From Hymenobacter nitidus (lineage in GTDB: Bacteria > Bacteroidota > Bacteroidia > Cytophagales > Hymenobacteraceae): 64,000 nt of DNA. The stretch lies in NCBI RefSeq assembly GCF_020447315.1, contig NZ_JAJADQ010000011.1:1-64000 (forward strand). Direction: 5' to 3'. A program made the translations under genes and the position numbers. The notes below the pieces were generated by a model. The model did no database searches, had not been told where the DNA came from, and saw only the letters and a program-made list of their open reading frames with translations. This document shows, piece after piece, positions 51,963-60,936 of the stretch (its first letter is position 1; every line of letters begins with the position of its first letter).

Positions 51963-52859
51963 TTATAATTTGGTCACGCGCTGGGTGAAAGTGCCCGCCG
52001 CAGTTTCTATCCGGATTACATACATGCCGGCCGCCAGCGCCGAGAGGTCGAGCTGGTGCCGGGTGCCAGTGAAGGACGAGGCCAGGTGCGGCTTGCCCAA
52101 GGCGTCGTACACGGTCAGGTGGCCCGTTGTGGCAGCGGGGGCCTGCAGCATCAGGTAGTCGGCAGCCGGTACGGGGTAAATCTGCCAGCCCGCCTGGGTG
52201 GCTTTTTGTTGGCCCAGAACAACATTCGACAGGCTGAAGTCCTTGACCGTGATGGTGAGCTGCTCGGTGGTGACGGCGCTGACCTGCACGCGCACCCACC
52301 CCATGCGGTCAACCGTAAGGCTCATCAAGCGAATGGCCACGTAACCGTCCTCAGTGGTCAGCCAGTTGCCGAAGCGGTTGCTGCCTGCCGGGTTGGAGCC
52401 CAGCCGCGTTAGCCAAGAAAAGCCGTAGGGGTAAATCGTGCTGCGGTTGGCCCACATCCGCGACGGTACCAGCGGGTTGGGCTGCCGTATGTTGTGCTGT
52501 ATTGTGTCGCCGGGGACAAACCGCGCAATCATGGGCGTTTGAATGTCGGTGTACAGACGGATGTCATCGTGCAGCGGCATCAGGCGGGCTTCGGCATCCG
52601 TTGGGAAAGAGCTGCTGCTGGCATAAGCCGTAAATTCCAAGTCGTTGCGCCCGTCCTGGTTCAGGTCCAGTAAGCCCGATACAATGTTGGGCCCTGCCCG
52701 CCGGGCCGTCAGCACCTGGTCGGGCACCAAGTCGGTGTAGCGGGAGGGCATAATGTCGCCGGTTAGCACATATTGGGCCTGGAGCGGCCGGCTAACACCG
52801 CCCAGGGCCAGCAACAGGCCGCAGCGCAGCAGAAGAGAAGAGTAGAGGTTAGCGGCCAT
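51963..52859 (-). CDS. Secreted protein with T9SS type A sorting domain
   Basis: 298 residues from the ATG at 52859 (MAANLYSSLLLRCGLLLALGG), with a signal peptide. The C-terminal ~70 residues (YPVPAADYLMLQAPA..., LSALAAGMYVIRIETAAG, FTQRVTKL) are the Por secretion-system sorting domain recognised by the type IX system and removed at the surface. The region before it (LLDLNQDGRNDLEF, TEDGYVAIRL) shows a Ca-binding-like DxNxDGxxD loop and an FG-GAP-like or lectin-like beta fold. The cargo function is unknown. Its end is convergent with acyP. Confidence 0.85.
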   Translation of the reverse strand: MAANLYSSLLLRCGLLLALGGVSRPLQAQYVLTGDIMPSRYTDLVPDQVLTARRAGPNIVSGLLDLNQDGRNDLEFTAYASSSSFPTDAEARLMPLHDDIRLYTDIQTPMIARFVPGDTIQHNIRQPNPLVPSRMWANRSTIYPYGFSWLTRLGSNPAGSNRFGNWLTTEDGYVAIRLMSLTVDRMGWVRVQVSAVTTEQLTITVKDFSLSNVVLGQQKATQAGWQIYPVPAADYLMLQAPAATTGHLTVYDALGKPHLASSFTGTRHQLDLSALAAGMYVIRIETAAGTFTQRVTKL

Positions 52860-53057
52860 AGAGCGTTGATAATGTTTCCTGAATATAGACAGGTTTCGGC
52901 TTACGCAGCCACAAAAAAGGAGGTCGGCCCTTTTTGGGGAATACACCTCCGGGCCATTTTCTTGTTCGACGCCGCCGCATTTTCATACGCGGGCCGGTAG
53001 CGTACCGGGAAGCCAAGTTGAAGGCTAGAGCCACGGCTCGTACGGGGCCGGCTGGCT

Positions 53058-53801
53058 TCACACCCGCCGAATCTTCTGAACCCACACGTCCAAATCGTCG
53101 GCGGCGTACAGCAGCGGGGCCCCAGCCGGGGTGGGCAGGCCATGGCTCTCCACAACCGTCGATTCCCAGGAGTGCAACGTAGCGGTGCGCAGGGCCCAGG
53201 GGGCGTGGTACAGGTCGCCGCGCCACAGGTGAGGGCCGCTGATGCCGCTGAGCAGGTCAGGTCCGGCCGTGTAGAGATGGTAGCGTTCCGTGAGAAAATG
53301 CTGCAACGTGCCGGGCACTGAAACCGGTAATTGGCGGCCGGGCGTCCAGGAGGCGGAAAAAGTAGCGGCGGCGGCACCCGGGTGCCGCCGCTCGGCCTCG
53401 GCCCGTAGCGTGGGCCCGGTTTGGGTCAGGCGCATGCGGGCGTGCAGGTAGGGCAGGTGAAACAGGGTGCGGGCCGCCCACACGCCCAGCGGCTGGGTGG
53501 CATCCAGCGACAGAAACCACACGCCGGGTACGCCATCCAGCCGGGCGTAGGTGCGCACGTTCAGCTCGTGCAGGCGGTTCAGGCCGGGCACGGCCGGCAG
53601 CCCCAGTGGCCGGATGCCGCTCATCGTAAACGGCACTACGCCCAGCCATGCCTGCCCGTCGAACAAGTCCAGTTCCAGCCGGGCCGGTAGGTACGGCCGC
53701 AGCACTGCCGGGGCCACGGGCCAGTGGGCAAACAGCAGCTGGCTCCAGCGCTGCCGCATCAGGGGCAGGCGGGGCCGGGAAGAAAGTGGGGCGGGACTCA
53801 T
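53058..53801 (-). CDS. DUF2071 / YqjF-type protein
   Basis: 247 residues from the ATG at 53801 (MSPAPLSSRPRLPLMRQRW). It opens with the WSQLLFAHWPVAPAVLRPYLPARLELDLFDGQAWLGVVPF motif and continues with LNVRTYARLDGVPGVWFLSLDA, both signatures of the DUF2071 family (acetoacetate-decarboxylase-like fold). No reaction has been shown for this family. It is cytoplasmic and stands alone. Confidence 0.88.
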   Translation of the reverse strand: MSPAPLSSRPRLPLMRQRWSQLLFAHWPVAPAVLRPYLPARLELDLFDGQAWLGVVPFTMSGIRPLGLPAVPGLNRLHELNVRTYARLDGVPGVWFLSLDATQPLGVWAARTLFHLPYLHARMRLTQTGPTLRAEAERRHPGAAAATFSASWTPGRQLPVSVPGTLQHFLTERYHLYTAGPDLLSGISGPHLWRGDLYHAPWALRTATLHSWESTVVESHGLPTPAGAPLLYAADDLDVWVQKIRRV

Positions 53802-53859
53802 ACGGGCGGATAACAAGCTAAGCCCGGAAAAAGCTGAACCGGGGCCGTCCTAAAGCAAC

Positions 53860-53888
53860 AAGGGGTGCAGCCACCGGCTGCACCCCTT
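53860..53888. terminator. Terminator downstream of typA
   Basis: AAGGGGTGCAGCC (53860-53872) and GGCTGCACCCCTT (53876-53888) form a 13-bp stem with a 3-nt loop, 26 bp behind the typA stop. Confidence 0.85.
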
Positions 53889-53914
53889 ATTGAAATTCCT
53901 GATCAACTGAACAG

Positions 53915-55723
53915 TTAGTCGATTTTCTTGGCCGAGCGCAGACGCTCGTTTTCGTCGAGCAGGATCTTACGCATCCGCACCGACTTAGGCGTTACTTCCA
54001 GGTACTCATCCTTCTGGATGTATTCCATGGCTTCTTCCAGCGAGAACTGGCGCTTGGGCACAATCTTGGCGTTTTCATCCGAGCCCGAGGCGCGCATGTT
54101 CGTCAGCTTTTTGCCTTTCTGGATATTGATGGTCAAGTCGTTGGGGCGGGTGTGCTCCCCGATAACCTGGCCAGCGTACACCTCTTCGCCTGGATCCACG
54201 AAGAACTCACCACGGTCCTGCATCTTGTCGATGGTGTAAGCGGTGCCGGCACCGGTGTCCATCGAAATCAGCGAGCCGGAGATACGGCCGGGAATTACGC
54301 CTTTGTAGGGCTCGTAGGCCGAGAAGCGGTGGTTCATGATGGCCTCACCAGCGGTGGCGGTCAGCACGTTGTTCCGCAGGCCAATCAGGCCGCGGGCCGG
54401 GATGTTGAACTCCAGGTGCTGCAGGTCGCCCTTGGGCTCCATGATGGTCAGCTCACCTTTGCGCATCGTCACCAGCTCAATAACCTTACCGGCGGTTTCC
54501 TCCGGTACGTCGACCACCAGGTGCTCGATGGGCTCCAGACGGTTGCCGTTGTCGTCCTCGCGGAACAGAACCTGGGGCTGACCAACCTGCAGCTCGAAGC
54601 CTTCGCGACGCATGGTTTCGATCAGGACCGACAAGTGCAGAATACCGCGGCCATACACGAGGAACGTGTCTTCCTTATCGGTTTCCTTTACGCGCAGGGC
54701 CAGGTTTTTCTCGGTTTCCTTGAACAGACGGTCACGCAGGTGACGCGAGGTCACAAACTTGCCTTCTTTACCAAAGAAGGGCGAGTTGTTGATGGTGAAC
54801 AGCATGTTCATCGTCGGCTCGTCGATGCTGATAACGGCCAGACCCTCGGGGTTCTCGGCGTCGGCCAGCGTATCGCCAATGTCGAAGCCTTCGATGCCGG
54901 TTACGGCGCAGATTTCGCCGGAGCTAACCTCGGTAACTTTGTTTTTGCCCAAGCCTTCGAACACCTGCAGCTCTTTGATCTTCACTTTCTTGATCGTGCC
55001 GTCACGCTTCACCAGGCTCATGGTAGCGCCTTCACGCAGCGTGCCGCGGTGTACGCGGCCGATGGCGATACGGCCCACGAACGACGAGTAGTCGAGCGAG
55101 GTAACCTGCATCTGGGGCGTGCCCTCCAGGGTAGGAGCGGGCGGGATGGAAGCCACAACGGCGTCGAGCAGCGGGATGATGCTGTCGGTTTTGGTTTTCC
55201 AGTCGGTGCTCATCCAGCCCTGCTTCGAGGAGCCGTACAGCGTCACGAAGTCCAGCTGGTCTTCGTTGGCGCCGAGGTTGAACATCAGGTCGAATACCTG
55301 CTCGTGCACCTCGTCGGGGCGGCAGTTTTCCTTATCGACTTTATTTACCACCACGATGGGCTTCAAACCCAGGTCAATGGCTTTGCCCAGTACGAAACGG
55401 GTCTGGGGCATGGCACCTTCGAAGGCATCGACGAGCAGCAATACGCCGTCGGCCATCTTCAGTACGCGCTCCACCTCGCCGCCGAAGTCGGCGTGACCGG
55501 GGGTGTCGATGATGTTGATTTTAACGTCCTTATAACGGACGGATACGTTCTTGGAAACGATGGTAATGCCCCGCTCGCGCTCCAGATCGTTGTTATCGAG
55601 GATCAGGTCGTCGAACTGCTGGTGTTCGTCGAACAGCTTCGAGGCGTGGATAATCTTGTCCACGAGCGTAGTCTTGCCGTGGTCAACGTGCGCAATGATT
55701 GCGATATTCCGAATGTTCTGCAT
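53915..55723 (-). CDS. typA: Translational GTPase TypA/BipA
   Basis: 602 residues from the ATG at 55723 (MQNIRNIAIIAHVDHGKTTL); the upstream frame has no support. G motifs: AHVDHGKTT, DTPGHADFGGEV, NKVDKENCRP; then EF-G-like domains III and V and the BipA-specific C-terminus (ALEYIQ-like DEYLEVTPKSVRMRK). It binds the 70S ribosome and assists large-subunit assembly and stress adaptation. A -7 promoter motif lies just upstream (55743-55750). Confidence 0.97.
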   Translation of the reverse strand: MQNIRNIAIIAHVDHGKTTLVDKIIHASKLFDEHQQFDDLILDNNDLERERGITIVSKNVSVRYKDVKINIIDTPGHADFGGEVERVLKMADGVLLLVDAFEGAMPQTRFVLGKAIDLGLKPIVVVNKVDKENCRPDEVHEQVFDLMFNLGANEDQLDFVTLYGSSKQGWMSTDWKTKTDSIIPLLDAVVASIPPAPTLEGTPQMQVTSLDYSSFVGRIAIGRVHRGTLREGATMSLVKRDGTIKKVKIKELQVFEGLGKNKVTEVSSGEICAVTGIEGFDIGDTLADAENPEGLAVISIDEPTMNMLFTINNSPFFGKEGKFVTSRHLRDRLFKETEKNLALRVKETDKEDTFLVYGRGILHLSVLIETMRREGFELQVGQPQVLFREDDNGNRLEPIEHLVVDVPEETAGKVIELVTMRKGELTIMEPKGDLQHLEFNIPARGLIGLRNNVLTATAGEAIMNHRFSAYEPYKGVIPGRISGSLISMDTGAGTAYTIDKMQDRGEFFVDPGEEVYAGQVIGEHTRPNDLTINIQKGKKLTNMRASGSDENAKIVPKRQFSLEEAMEYIQKDEYLEVTPKSVRMRKILLDENERLRSAKKID

Positions 55724-55742
55724 ACAGATGGTTTTGCGGGTG

Positions 55743-55750
55743 CAAAGGTA
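55743..55750 (-). promoter_or_regulatory. -7 promoter element of typA
   Basis: TACCTTTG on the minus strand, matching TAnnTTTG and identical to the -7 element of the sulfur operon promoter. The -33 element is not well matched at the usual spacing. It lies 20 bp before the typA start codon, implying a very short leader. Confidence 0.5.
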
Positions 55751-55915
55751 CGCATTTCTGTTGGCAAAAGCCCGAGTTATCAAAATGTTAGCTGATTCAG
55801 GCTGAAAGGCACGGCCTTACCTAAACCGAACCGAAGCCCTGCCGCGTATGTTTCCTGCCTGCAGCGGGGCTCTTGCTTGCGTTGCGGTACTCCTAATTTT
55901 TTCAGCTGTCTTCGT

Positions 55916-56476
55916 ATGCGCACCTCCTTTCTGGTTCTATTGCTCTCCTCATTGACCCTAAGCTCGGCCTGCTCCCAAAAGCGTCAGAATCTGGCCGCGG
56001 AGAAGCCCCAGGCTGCTACTCAGCCCACGGCGGCGGGCAAACAATATCCCAAGGCCCAGCCCGTAACGCACCGGCCCGACGAGTTTCCGATTCGCAAAAC
56101 CGACGCCCAGTGGAAGGCCCAGCTCACCCCGGCCCAGTACTTTATTCTGCGCCAGCAGGGCACTGAGCAGGCCTTCAATAATAAATACTTCGACAACCAC
56201 GAAAAAGGTTCGTACTACTGCGCCGCCGACCACAACCTGCTCTTCACCTCCGAGGCCAAGTTTGAGAGTGGCACGGGCTGGCCGAGCTTCTGGGCCCCGG
56301 CTACCGACAGCAGCCTGAAAGTAACCACCGACAACACCCACGGCATGAGCCGCGACGAACTGGTGTGCGCCAAGTGCGGCGGCCACCTGGGCCATGTCTT
56401 CGACGACGGCCCCAAGCCCACCGGCCTGCGCTACTGTATGGACTCGGACGGGATGGTTTTTGAGAAGGCCAAATAA
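55916..56476 (+). CDS. msrB: Peptide-methionine (R)-S-oxide reductase, lipoprotein form
   Basis: 186 residues from the ATG at 55916 (MRTSFLVLLLSSLTLSSAC) with a lipoprotein-type signal, so periplasm-facing. The fold is recognised from ESGTGWPSFW and HLGHVFDDGP. The catalytic Cys is Cys174 in LRYCMDS. MsrB enzymes usually bind Zn through two CxxC pairs; the second (C151-AKC154) is present but the first reads C102-AAD105, so one ligand is replaced by Asp. It is divergent from typA. Confidence 0.93.
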   Translation: MRTSFLVLLLSSLTLSSACSQKRQNLAAEKPQAATQPTAAGKQYPKAQPVTHRPDEFPIRKTDAQWKAQLTPAQYFILRQQGTEQAFNNKYFDNHEKGSYYCAADHNLLFTSEAKFESGTGWPSFWAPATDSSLKVTTDNTHGMSRDELVCAKCGGHLGHVFDDGPKPTGLRYCMDSDGMVFEKAK

Positions 56477-56503
56477 AAGTGCCCGATATTTGTTGGGCCC
56501 AGT

Positions 56504-56534
56504 AACAGCCCGCCGAGCACTTCGGCGGGCTGTT
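56504..56534 (+). terminator. Terminator of msrB
   Basis: AACAGCCCGCCGA (56504-56516) and TTCGGCGGGCTGTT (to 56534) form a stem with a 4-nt loop, ending in TATGTT. Confidence 0.85.
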
Positions 56535-56604
56535 ATGTTGTAGGGCCAGTCAAGACAAGATTCTGTGACTGTGTCGTTTTCTTTGCTTCCGCATCTCTTT
56601 TGCT

Positions 56605-57405
56605 ATGATTTCCACCGACCCAATCCGCACGCTCCAGCAGCAGCTGGCCCCCAGCCGGGAGCAGCTGGTAGCCCACAACGTGTACCAGGGCATTCAGTCC
56701 TTGGAGCATCTGCGCCAGTTTATGCAGTACCACGTCTTTGCCGTCTGGGACTTTATGTCGCTGCTCAAGTGCCTGCAGCGCGACCTGACCTGCGTGACCG
56801 TGCCGTGGGTGCCCCGCGGTAATCCGGCCACGCGCCGCCTCATCAACGAAATCGTGCTGGAAGAGGAAACCGACGTAGACCAGCACGGGCAGCCGGCCAG
56901 CCACTTCGAGCTGTATCTGCGGGCCATGGAAGAGTGCGGGGCCGATACCCAGCCGATTCGCCGCCTGCTTGATGCGCTGTCGGTGGGCGAAACCGTGGAA
57001 ATGGCCTTGCTGAAGGCCAAGGTGCCGTACGCCGTACAGCAGTTCGTGCTCAGTACGTTCAACGTCATCAATACCGGCAAGTCGCACGCGGTAGCGGCGG
57101 CCTTCACCTTTGGCCGGGAAGACGTTATTCCGGATATGTTCCGCCACCTGGTGACCGACCTGAACCAGCATTTCCCCGGTCAGCTCGAAACCTTCATTTA
57201 TTACCTGAACCGTCACATTCAGCTCGACGAGGAAGTACATACGCCCCTGGCCGAGCAGATGGTGCGCGAATTGTGCGGCACCACGGCCGAGAAGTGGGAG
57301 GAGTGCCGCGAGGTAGCCATGCGCTGCATGCAGGCCCGGGTGGCGCTGTGGGACGGAATTCGGCAGGCCATGAGTCCGGCAGTGCCGGTTTCCACTGTCG
57401 GCTAA
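56605..57405 (+). CDS. DUF3050 family protein (heme-oxygenase-like fold)
   Basis: 266 residues. Conserved segments QYHVFAVWDFMSLLKCLQRDLTC, RRLINEIVLEEETD, and YYLNRHIQLDEEVHTPLAEQMV carry His and Glu residues in the arrangement expected for a helical heme-oxygenase-like or diiron scaffold, as proposed for DUF3050. Cytoplasmic, no signal peptide. The reaction is unknown. It is monocistronic, closed by the hairpin at 57433-57456. Confidence 0.85.
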   Translation: MISTDPIRTLQQQLAPSREQLVAHNVYQGIQSLEHLRQFMQYHVFAVWDFMSLLKCLQRDLTCVTVPWVPRGNPATRRLINEIVLEEETDVDQHGQPASHFELYLRAMEECGADTQPIRRLLDALSVGETVEMALLKAKVPYAVQQFVLSTFNVINTGKSHAVAAAFTFGREDVIPDMFRHLVTDLNQHFPGQLETFIYYLNRHIQLDEEVHTPLAEQMVRELCGTTAEKWEECREVAMRCMQARVALWDGIRQAMSPAVPVSTVG

Positions 57406-57432
57406 CTTCCGGAGGCTGCTGCGCGTTGTAGG

Positions 57433-57456
57433 AGGGCAGCCCGTGTGGGCTGCCCT
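57433..57456 (+). terminator. Hairpin behind the DUF3050 gene
   Basis: AGGGCAGCCC (57433-57442) and GGGCTGCCCT (57447-57456) form a 10-bp stem with a 4-nt loop. It lies directly before the next gene, so partial read-through is possible. Confidence 0.65.
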
Positions 57457-57468
57457 AACTATTTCGCC

Positions 57469-57825
57469 ATGTCGTTCTTTTCCATATCTACCCTGGGCCG
57501 AATGGCGCTGCTGCTGAGCATTGGCTGGCTGGCCGCCTGCACCGCCTCCCAGGAAAGCAGTGCCGAGGTTGACCGCGCCCCGCTTCCCGACGCTATTCGT
57601 ACCGATGCGGACCGCCAGGCAGCCTACAACAGCAACGGCGGCTACGGGGGCTCCGTGCCCGACGCTACGCCCGGCCGGGTGCCGGTGCGCGAGCAGGCCA
57701 GTGGCATCAACTCCCGCAAGCGGGTAGAAAGCGTGAATACCAACGACCCCAACAACACAACGCCCGAAACCCGGCTGCGCCGCCTCAATGGCGCCCCGCT
57801 CGACACAACCCGGCGCCTGCCCTAG
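57469..57825 (+). CDS. Small lipoprotein of unknown function
   Basis: 118 residues from the ATG at 57469 (MSFFSISTLGRMALLLSIG), with a lipoprotein signal ending WLAAC. The mature part is hydrophilic, rich in Arg, Asp, Asn, Pro and Gly and probably disordered (NSNGGYGGSVPDATPGRVPV). No family recognised. A terminator follows at 57839-57874. Confidence 0.65.
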   Translation: MSFFSISTLGRMALLLSIGWLAACTASQESSAEVDRAPLPDAIRTDADRQAAYNSNGGYGGSVPDATPGRVPVREQASGINSRKRVESVNTNDPNNTTPETRLRRLNGAPLDTTRRLP

Positions 57826-57838
57826 AGCCAGTAACCAC

Positions 57839-57874
57839 AACGAGCCGGCCCCTAAAAAAGAGAACCGGCTCGTT
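57839..57874. terminator. Bidirectional terminator
   Basis: AACGAGCCGG (57839-57848) and CCGGCTCGTT (57865-57874) flank an A-rich loop, followed by GAAAAAA. It separates convergent genes. Confidence 0.75.
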
Positions 57875-57893
57875 GAAAAAAGCGTGGTGTCTG

Positions 57894-58502
57894 TTAGCTG
57901 CTGGCTTCGTCGCCGGATGTTTCCTGCGCCGCCGGAGCGGTGGCCGCTGCGGGCTTCTGGCTCCGGGGAGCAGTGCTGGTCGAGCCGGTAGGCCGGCCCC
58001 GGCGGGCGGGGGCCGTTGCAGCCGATGCCGCAGGGCGGGGCTTCCGGGGGGAGCTGCTGGTTTTGCTGGCCGCGCCATTTAGCGTCTTGCGGCTGCTGGT
58101 TTCGGCGGACGATGCCGTACCGTTGCCAGTAGAGATGCTGTCGGAAGCGGCCGTCGATGCGTTGCCATCGTAATGACGCACGATGGTGTGCAGGGCTTCT
58201 TCAAACATGCGCTCGGTGTCAACATCCAGGCGCTTGGTTGCCTCTTTGACTACTTCCTTAAGCTTGGCTTTCGTTTCTTTGCGGATGCGGTCTACTACTT
58301 CCTTCAAGCGCAGATCCAGTTCCTTCTGCAGCTGCTTGGCCGCCGTTTTCAGGGATTTTTTCTGACTGGCTTTTTTCTCGGGGCGCTTGTCAACCAAAAC
58401 AGCCGAAGCACGAGCCGCCTTTTTTTCGGCTTTGCGCTGCGCCTTTTGCGTGGGGTCTTTCTTAGCCTTTTTCTCGGGCTGATCTTGAGCAGTTTTTTTC
58501 AT
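57894..58502 (-). CDS. Lys/Ala-rich basic protein, histone-H1-like composition
   Basis: 202 residues. The N-terminal half is highly charged (MKKTAQDQPEKKAKKDPTQ, then a coiled-coil-like KELDLRLKEVVDRIRKETKAKLKEVV) and the C-terminal half is a Ser/Ala/Thr/Pro tail with Arg/Lys patches (SSPRKPRPAASAATAPARRGRPTG). The GRP motif with flanking basic residues resembles AT-hook-type elements. No known family is certain. It is probably a DNA- or RNA-binding, partly disordered protein, and it is transcribed away from metG. Confidence 0.6.
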   Translation of the reverse strand: MKKTAQDQPEKKAKKDPTQKAQRKAEKKAARASAVLVDKRPEKKASQKKSLKTAAKQLQKELDLRLKEVVDRIRKETKAKLKEVVKEATKRLDVDTERMFEEALHTIVRHYDGNASTAASDSISTGNGTASSAETSSRKTLNGAASKTSSSPRKPRPAASAATAPARRGRPTGSTSTAPRSQKPAAATAPAAQETSGDEASS

Positions 58503-58712
58503 GGGGCGGAAGGGGAGTAAGTGAAATAAGCTGACACAAAAACAGCGGTAATAAGTAGCGTCGCTGTGCCCAAATGTAACCGTATTTACCTGTCGTGCTA
58601 CATTAAGGTTTTAAGACCCCATTAATACTTTTAAATCCTTGTTTCTTTGTGGGTCAATACGCGAATTACTATTCGTGAAAATGGCTCTTTTCTTCACCGA
58701 ATTTCTGATGTA

Positions 58713-60767
58713 ATGTCTTCTATACAATCTGAACCTCAGCGCTATACCGTCACGGCTGCCTTGCCCTACGCCAACGGCCCCGTGCATATCGGGCATTTGG
58801 CGGGGGTGTATTTACCCGCCGATATCTACGTGCGCTATCTGCGCTCAGCAGGCCGCGACGTTAAGTTTATCTGCGGCTCTGACGAGCACGGCGTGCCTAT
58901 TACTATCCGGGCGCAGAAAGAGGGCGTAACGCCGCAGCAGGTGGTCGATAAATACCACGCTATTATCCGCGACTCCTTCGCCGACTTCGGCGTCTCATTT
59001 GATATTTATTCGCGCACCTCTTCCCAAACGCACAGCGAAGTCGCCAGCGGCTTTTTCAAAAAGCTTTATGAGGATGGGAAATTCATTGAGCAGACGTCGC
59101 AGCAGTACTACGACGAGAAAGCCGAGCAATTTTTGGCCGACCGCTACATCGTAGGTACTTGCCCCAACTGCGGCAACGAGAATGCCTATGGCGACCAGTG
59201 CGAAAAATGCGGTTCGTCGCTAAGTCCTACCGAATTAATTTCGCCCCGTAGCATGCTCAGCGGCAACCAGCCCGTGCTGCGCGAAACCAAACATTGGTAT
59301 TTGCCCCTCGACCAGTACGAGCCCTGGTTGCGCGAGTGGATTGTGGAAGGCCATAAGTCCGACTGGAAAGCCAACGTGTACGGGCAGTGCAAATCCTGGA
59401 TTGACCAGGGCCTGCAGCCCCGCGCCGTCACCCGCGACCTGGACTGGGGCGTGCCCGTGCCGGTAGAAGGGGCCGAGGGCAAAGTGCTCTACGTGTGGTT
59501 CGACGCGCCCATCGGCTACATTTCTGCCACCAAGGATTTATTGCCCGATACCTGGGAAACGTATTGGAAGGATAGCGGCAGCAAGCTGGTGCACTTTATT
59601 GGCAAGGATAATATCGTGTTCCACTGCATCATTTTCCCGGCGATGCTCAAGGCCCACGGCGATTATATCCTGCCCGATAATGTGCCGGCCAACGAGTTCC
59701 TGAATCTGGAAGGCGACAAAATATCCACGTCCCGAAACTGGGCGGTGTGGCTGCACGAATATCTGCAGGAATTCCCCGGAAAAGCCGACGTGTTGCGGTA
59801 TGTATTGTGTGCCAACGCTCCGGAAAACAAAGACAACGATTTTACCTGGAAGGATTTTCAGGCGCGCAACAACAACGAGCTGGTTGCCAACCTCGGCAAC
59901 TTCGTGAACCGTGCCGTGGTGCTGACGCACAAATTCTTCGCGGGCAACGTGCCAGCTATTAGTGGCGATTTGCAGGCCATTGACCTAGAAGCGCTGGCCC
60001 AATTAGCCGAATTTCCGCAGCGTATCGGCGAGCTAATCGAAAATTACCGCTTCCGCGACGCACTGAACGAATTAATGAACCTGACGCGCGTTGGCAATAA
60101 ATACCTGGCCGAAACGGAGCCCTGGAAATTAATTAAAACCGACGAAGCCCGCACCGGAACCGTGCTGCACGTGGCCCTGCAAATTGCAGCCGGTCTGGTG
60201 ACATTAATGGAGCCTTTCCTGCCTGCATCGGCGGCTACGCTGGGCGAAATGCTACACCTCGAAAAAGGAACCTGGCAAACGGCAGGTCGCCCCAACGCAC
60301 TGGCGGCTGGCCACCCAATCGGTGCGGCCGCGCTGCTGTTCGACAAAATTGAGGATGCCACCGTGGAAGCCCAGGTGCAGAAGCTGCTGGATACCAAAAA
60401 AGCCAACGAGCTAGCCAATGCCGTGGTAGAGCCCGCCAAGGAAGACATCAGCTTCGATGAGTTCGGCCGCATGGATTTGCGCGTGGGTACGGTGGTAGCG
60501 GCCGAAAAAGTCGCTAAAACCAAGAAGCTGCTCAAACTCACCGTCGATACGGGCCTCGACCAGCGCACCATCGTCAGTGGCATTGCCGAGCACTTTATTC
60601 CCGAGGCCCTGGTGGGCCAGCAGGTGTTGGTGCTGCTGAACCTGGCGCCCCGCGAAATCAAAGGCATCCAGTCGCAGGGTATGCTGCTGCTGGCCGAAAA
60701 CGCCGACGGTTCCCTGCTGCTTATGCAGCCCGGCCAGCACGTGCGCCCCGGCAGCCACGTGGCGTAG
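58713..60767 (+). CDS. metG: Methionine-tRNA ligase with fused C-terminal tRNA-binding domain
   Basis: 684 residues from the ATG at 58713 (MSSIQSEPQRYTVTAALPYA). HIGH motif at residues 25-28 (HIGH in PYANGPVHIGH), the zinc knuckle CPNCGNENAYGDQCEKC and the KMSKS-equivalent KISTS in EGDKISTSRNW. The last ~115 residues (FDEFGRMDLRVGTVVAAEKV) form an EMAP-II-like tRNA-binding OB fold. It charges tRNA-Met. It is followed by a composite repeat that holds its terminator. Confidence 0.97.
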   Translation: MSSIQSEPQRYTVTAALPYANGPVHIGHLAGVYLPADIYVRYLRSAGRDVKFICGSDEHGVPITIRAQKEGVTPQQVVDKYHAIIRDSFADFGVSFDIYSRTSSQTHSEVASGFFKKLYEDGKFIEQTSQQYYDEKAEQFLADRYIVGTCPNCGNENAYGDQCEKCGSSLSPTELISPRSMLSGNQPVLRETKHWYLPLDQYEPWLREWIVEGHKSDWKANVYGQCKSWIDQGLQPRAVTRDLDWGVPVPVEGAEGKVLYVWFDAPIGYISATKDLLPDTWETYWKDSGSKLVHFIGKDNIVFHCIIFPAMLKAHGDYILPDNVPANEFLNLEGDKISTSRNWAVWLHEYLQEFPGKADVLRYVLCANAPENKDNDFTWKDFQARNNNELVANLGNFVNRAVVLTHKFFAGNVPAISGDLQAIDLEALAQLAEFPQRIGELIENYRFRDALNELMNLTRVGNKYLAETEPWKLIKTDEARTGTVLHVALQIAAGLVTLMEPFLPASAATLGEMLHLEKGTWQTAGRPNALAAGHPIGAAALLFDKIEDATVEAQVQKLLDTKKANELANAVVEPAKEDISFDEFGRMDLRVGTVVAAEKVAKTKKLLKLTVDTGLDQRTIVSGIAEHFIPEALVGQQVLVLLNLAPREIKGIQSQGMLLLAENADGSLLLMQPGQHVRPGSHVA

Positions 60768-60777
60768 CAATAATTGT

Positions 60778-60925
60778 TATTGCGAGACGCAGCCGTGGCC
60801 AGCTGTCCTTTTACCAGAAAGCCCTTTTCAGAATGTTCTGAAAAGGGCTTTTCGCTTTACGAAGGTCTCCGCATTTCAGCGGACGGATTGCTTCGTCCTT
60901 CGTGCTCGCAGCGACACGCGTTTAG
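60778..60925 (+). repeat. Composite palindromic repeat with built-in terminator (copy 1)
   Basis: Begins 10 bp behind metG. Order on the plus strand: TTGCGAG-type arm, CCTTTTACCAGAAAGCCC, a perfect hairpin (AAAGCCCTTTTCAGAA...TTCTGAAAAGGGCTTTTC, 60818-60853), then CATTTCAGCGGACGGATTGC and a CTCGCA-type arm. A second copy lies inverted at 62312-62470. The hairpin with T-run ends the metG transcript. Confidence 0.8.
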
Positions 60926-60936
60926 TCATCAGCACA

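Noticed and set aside
54152..55795. Open frame of 547 codons on the plus strand.
   Set aside because: Antisense to typA, which is unambiguous by its GTPase motifs.
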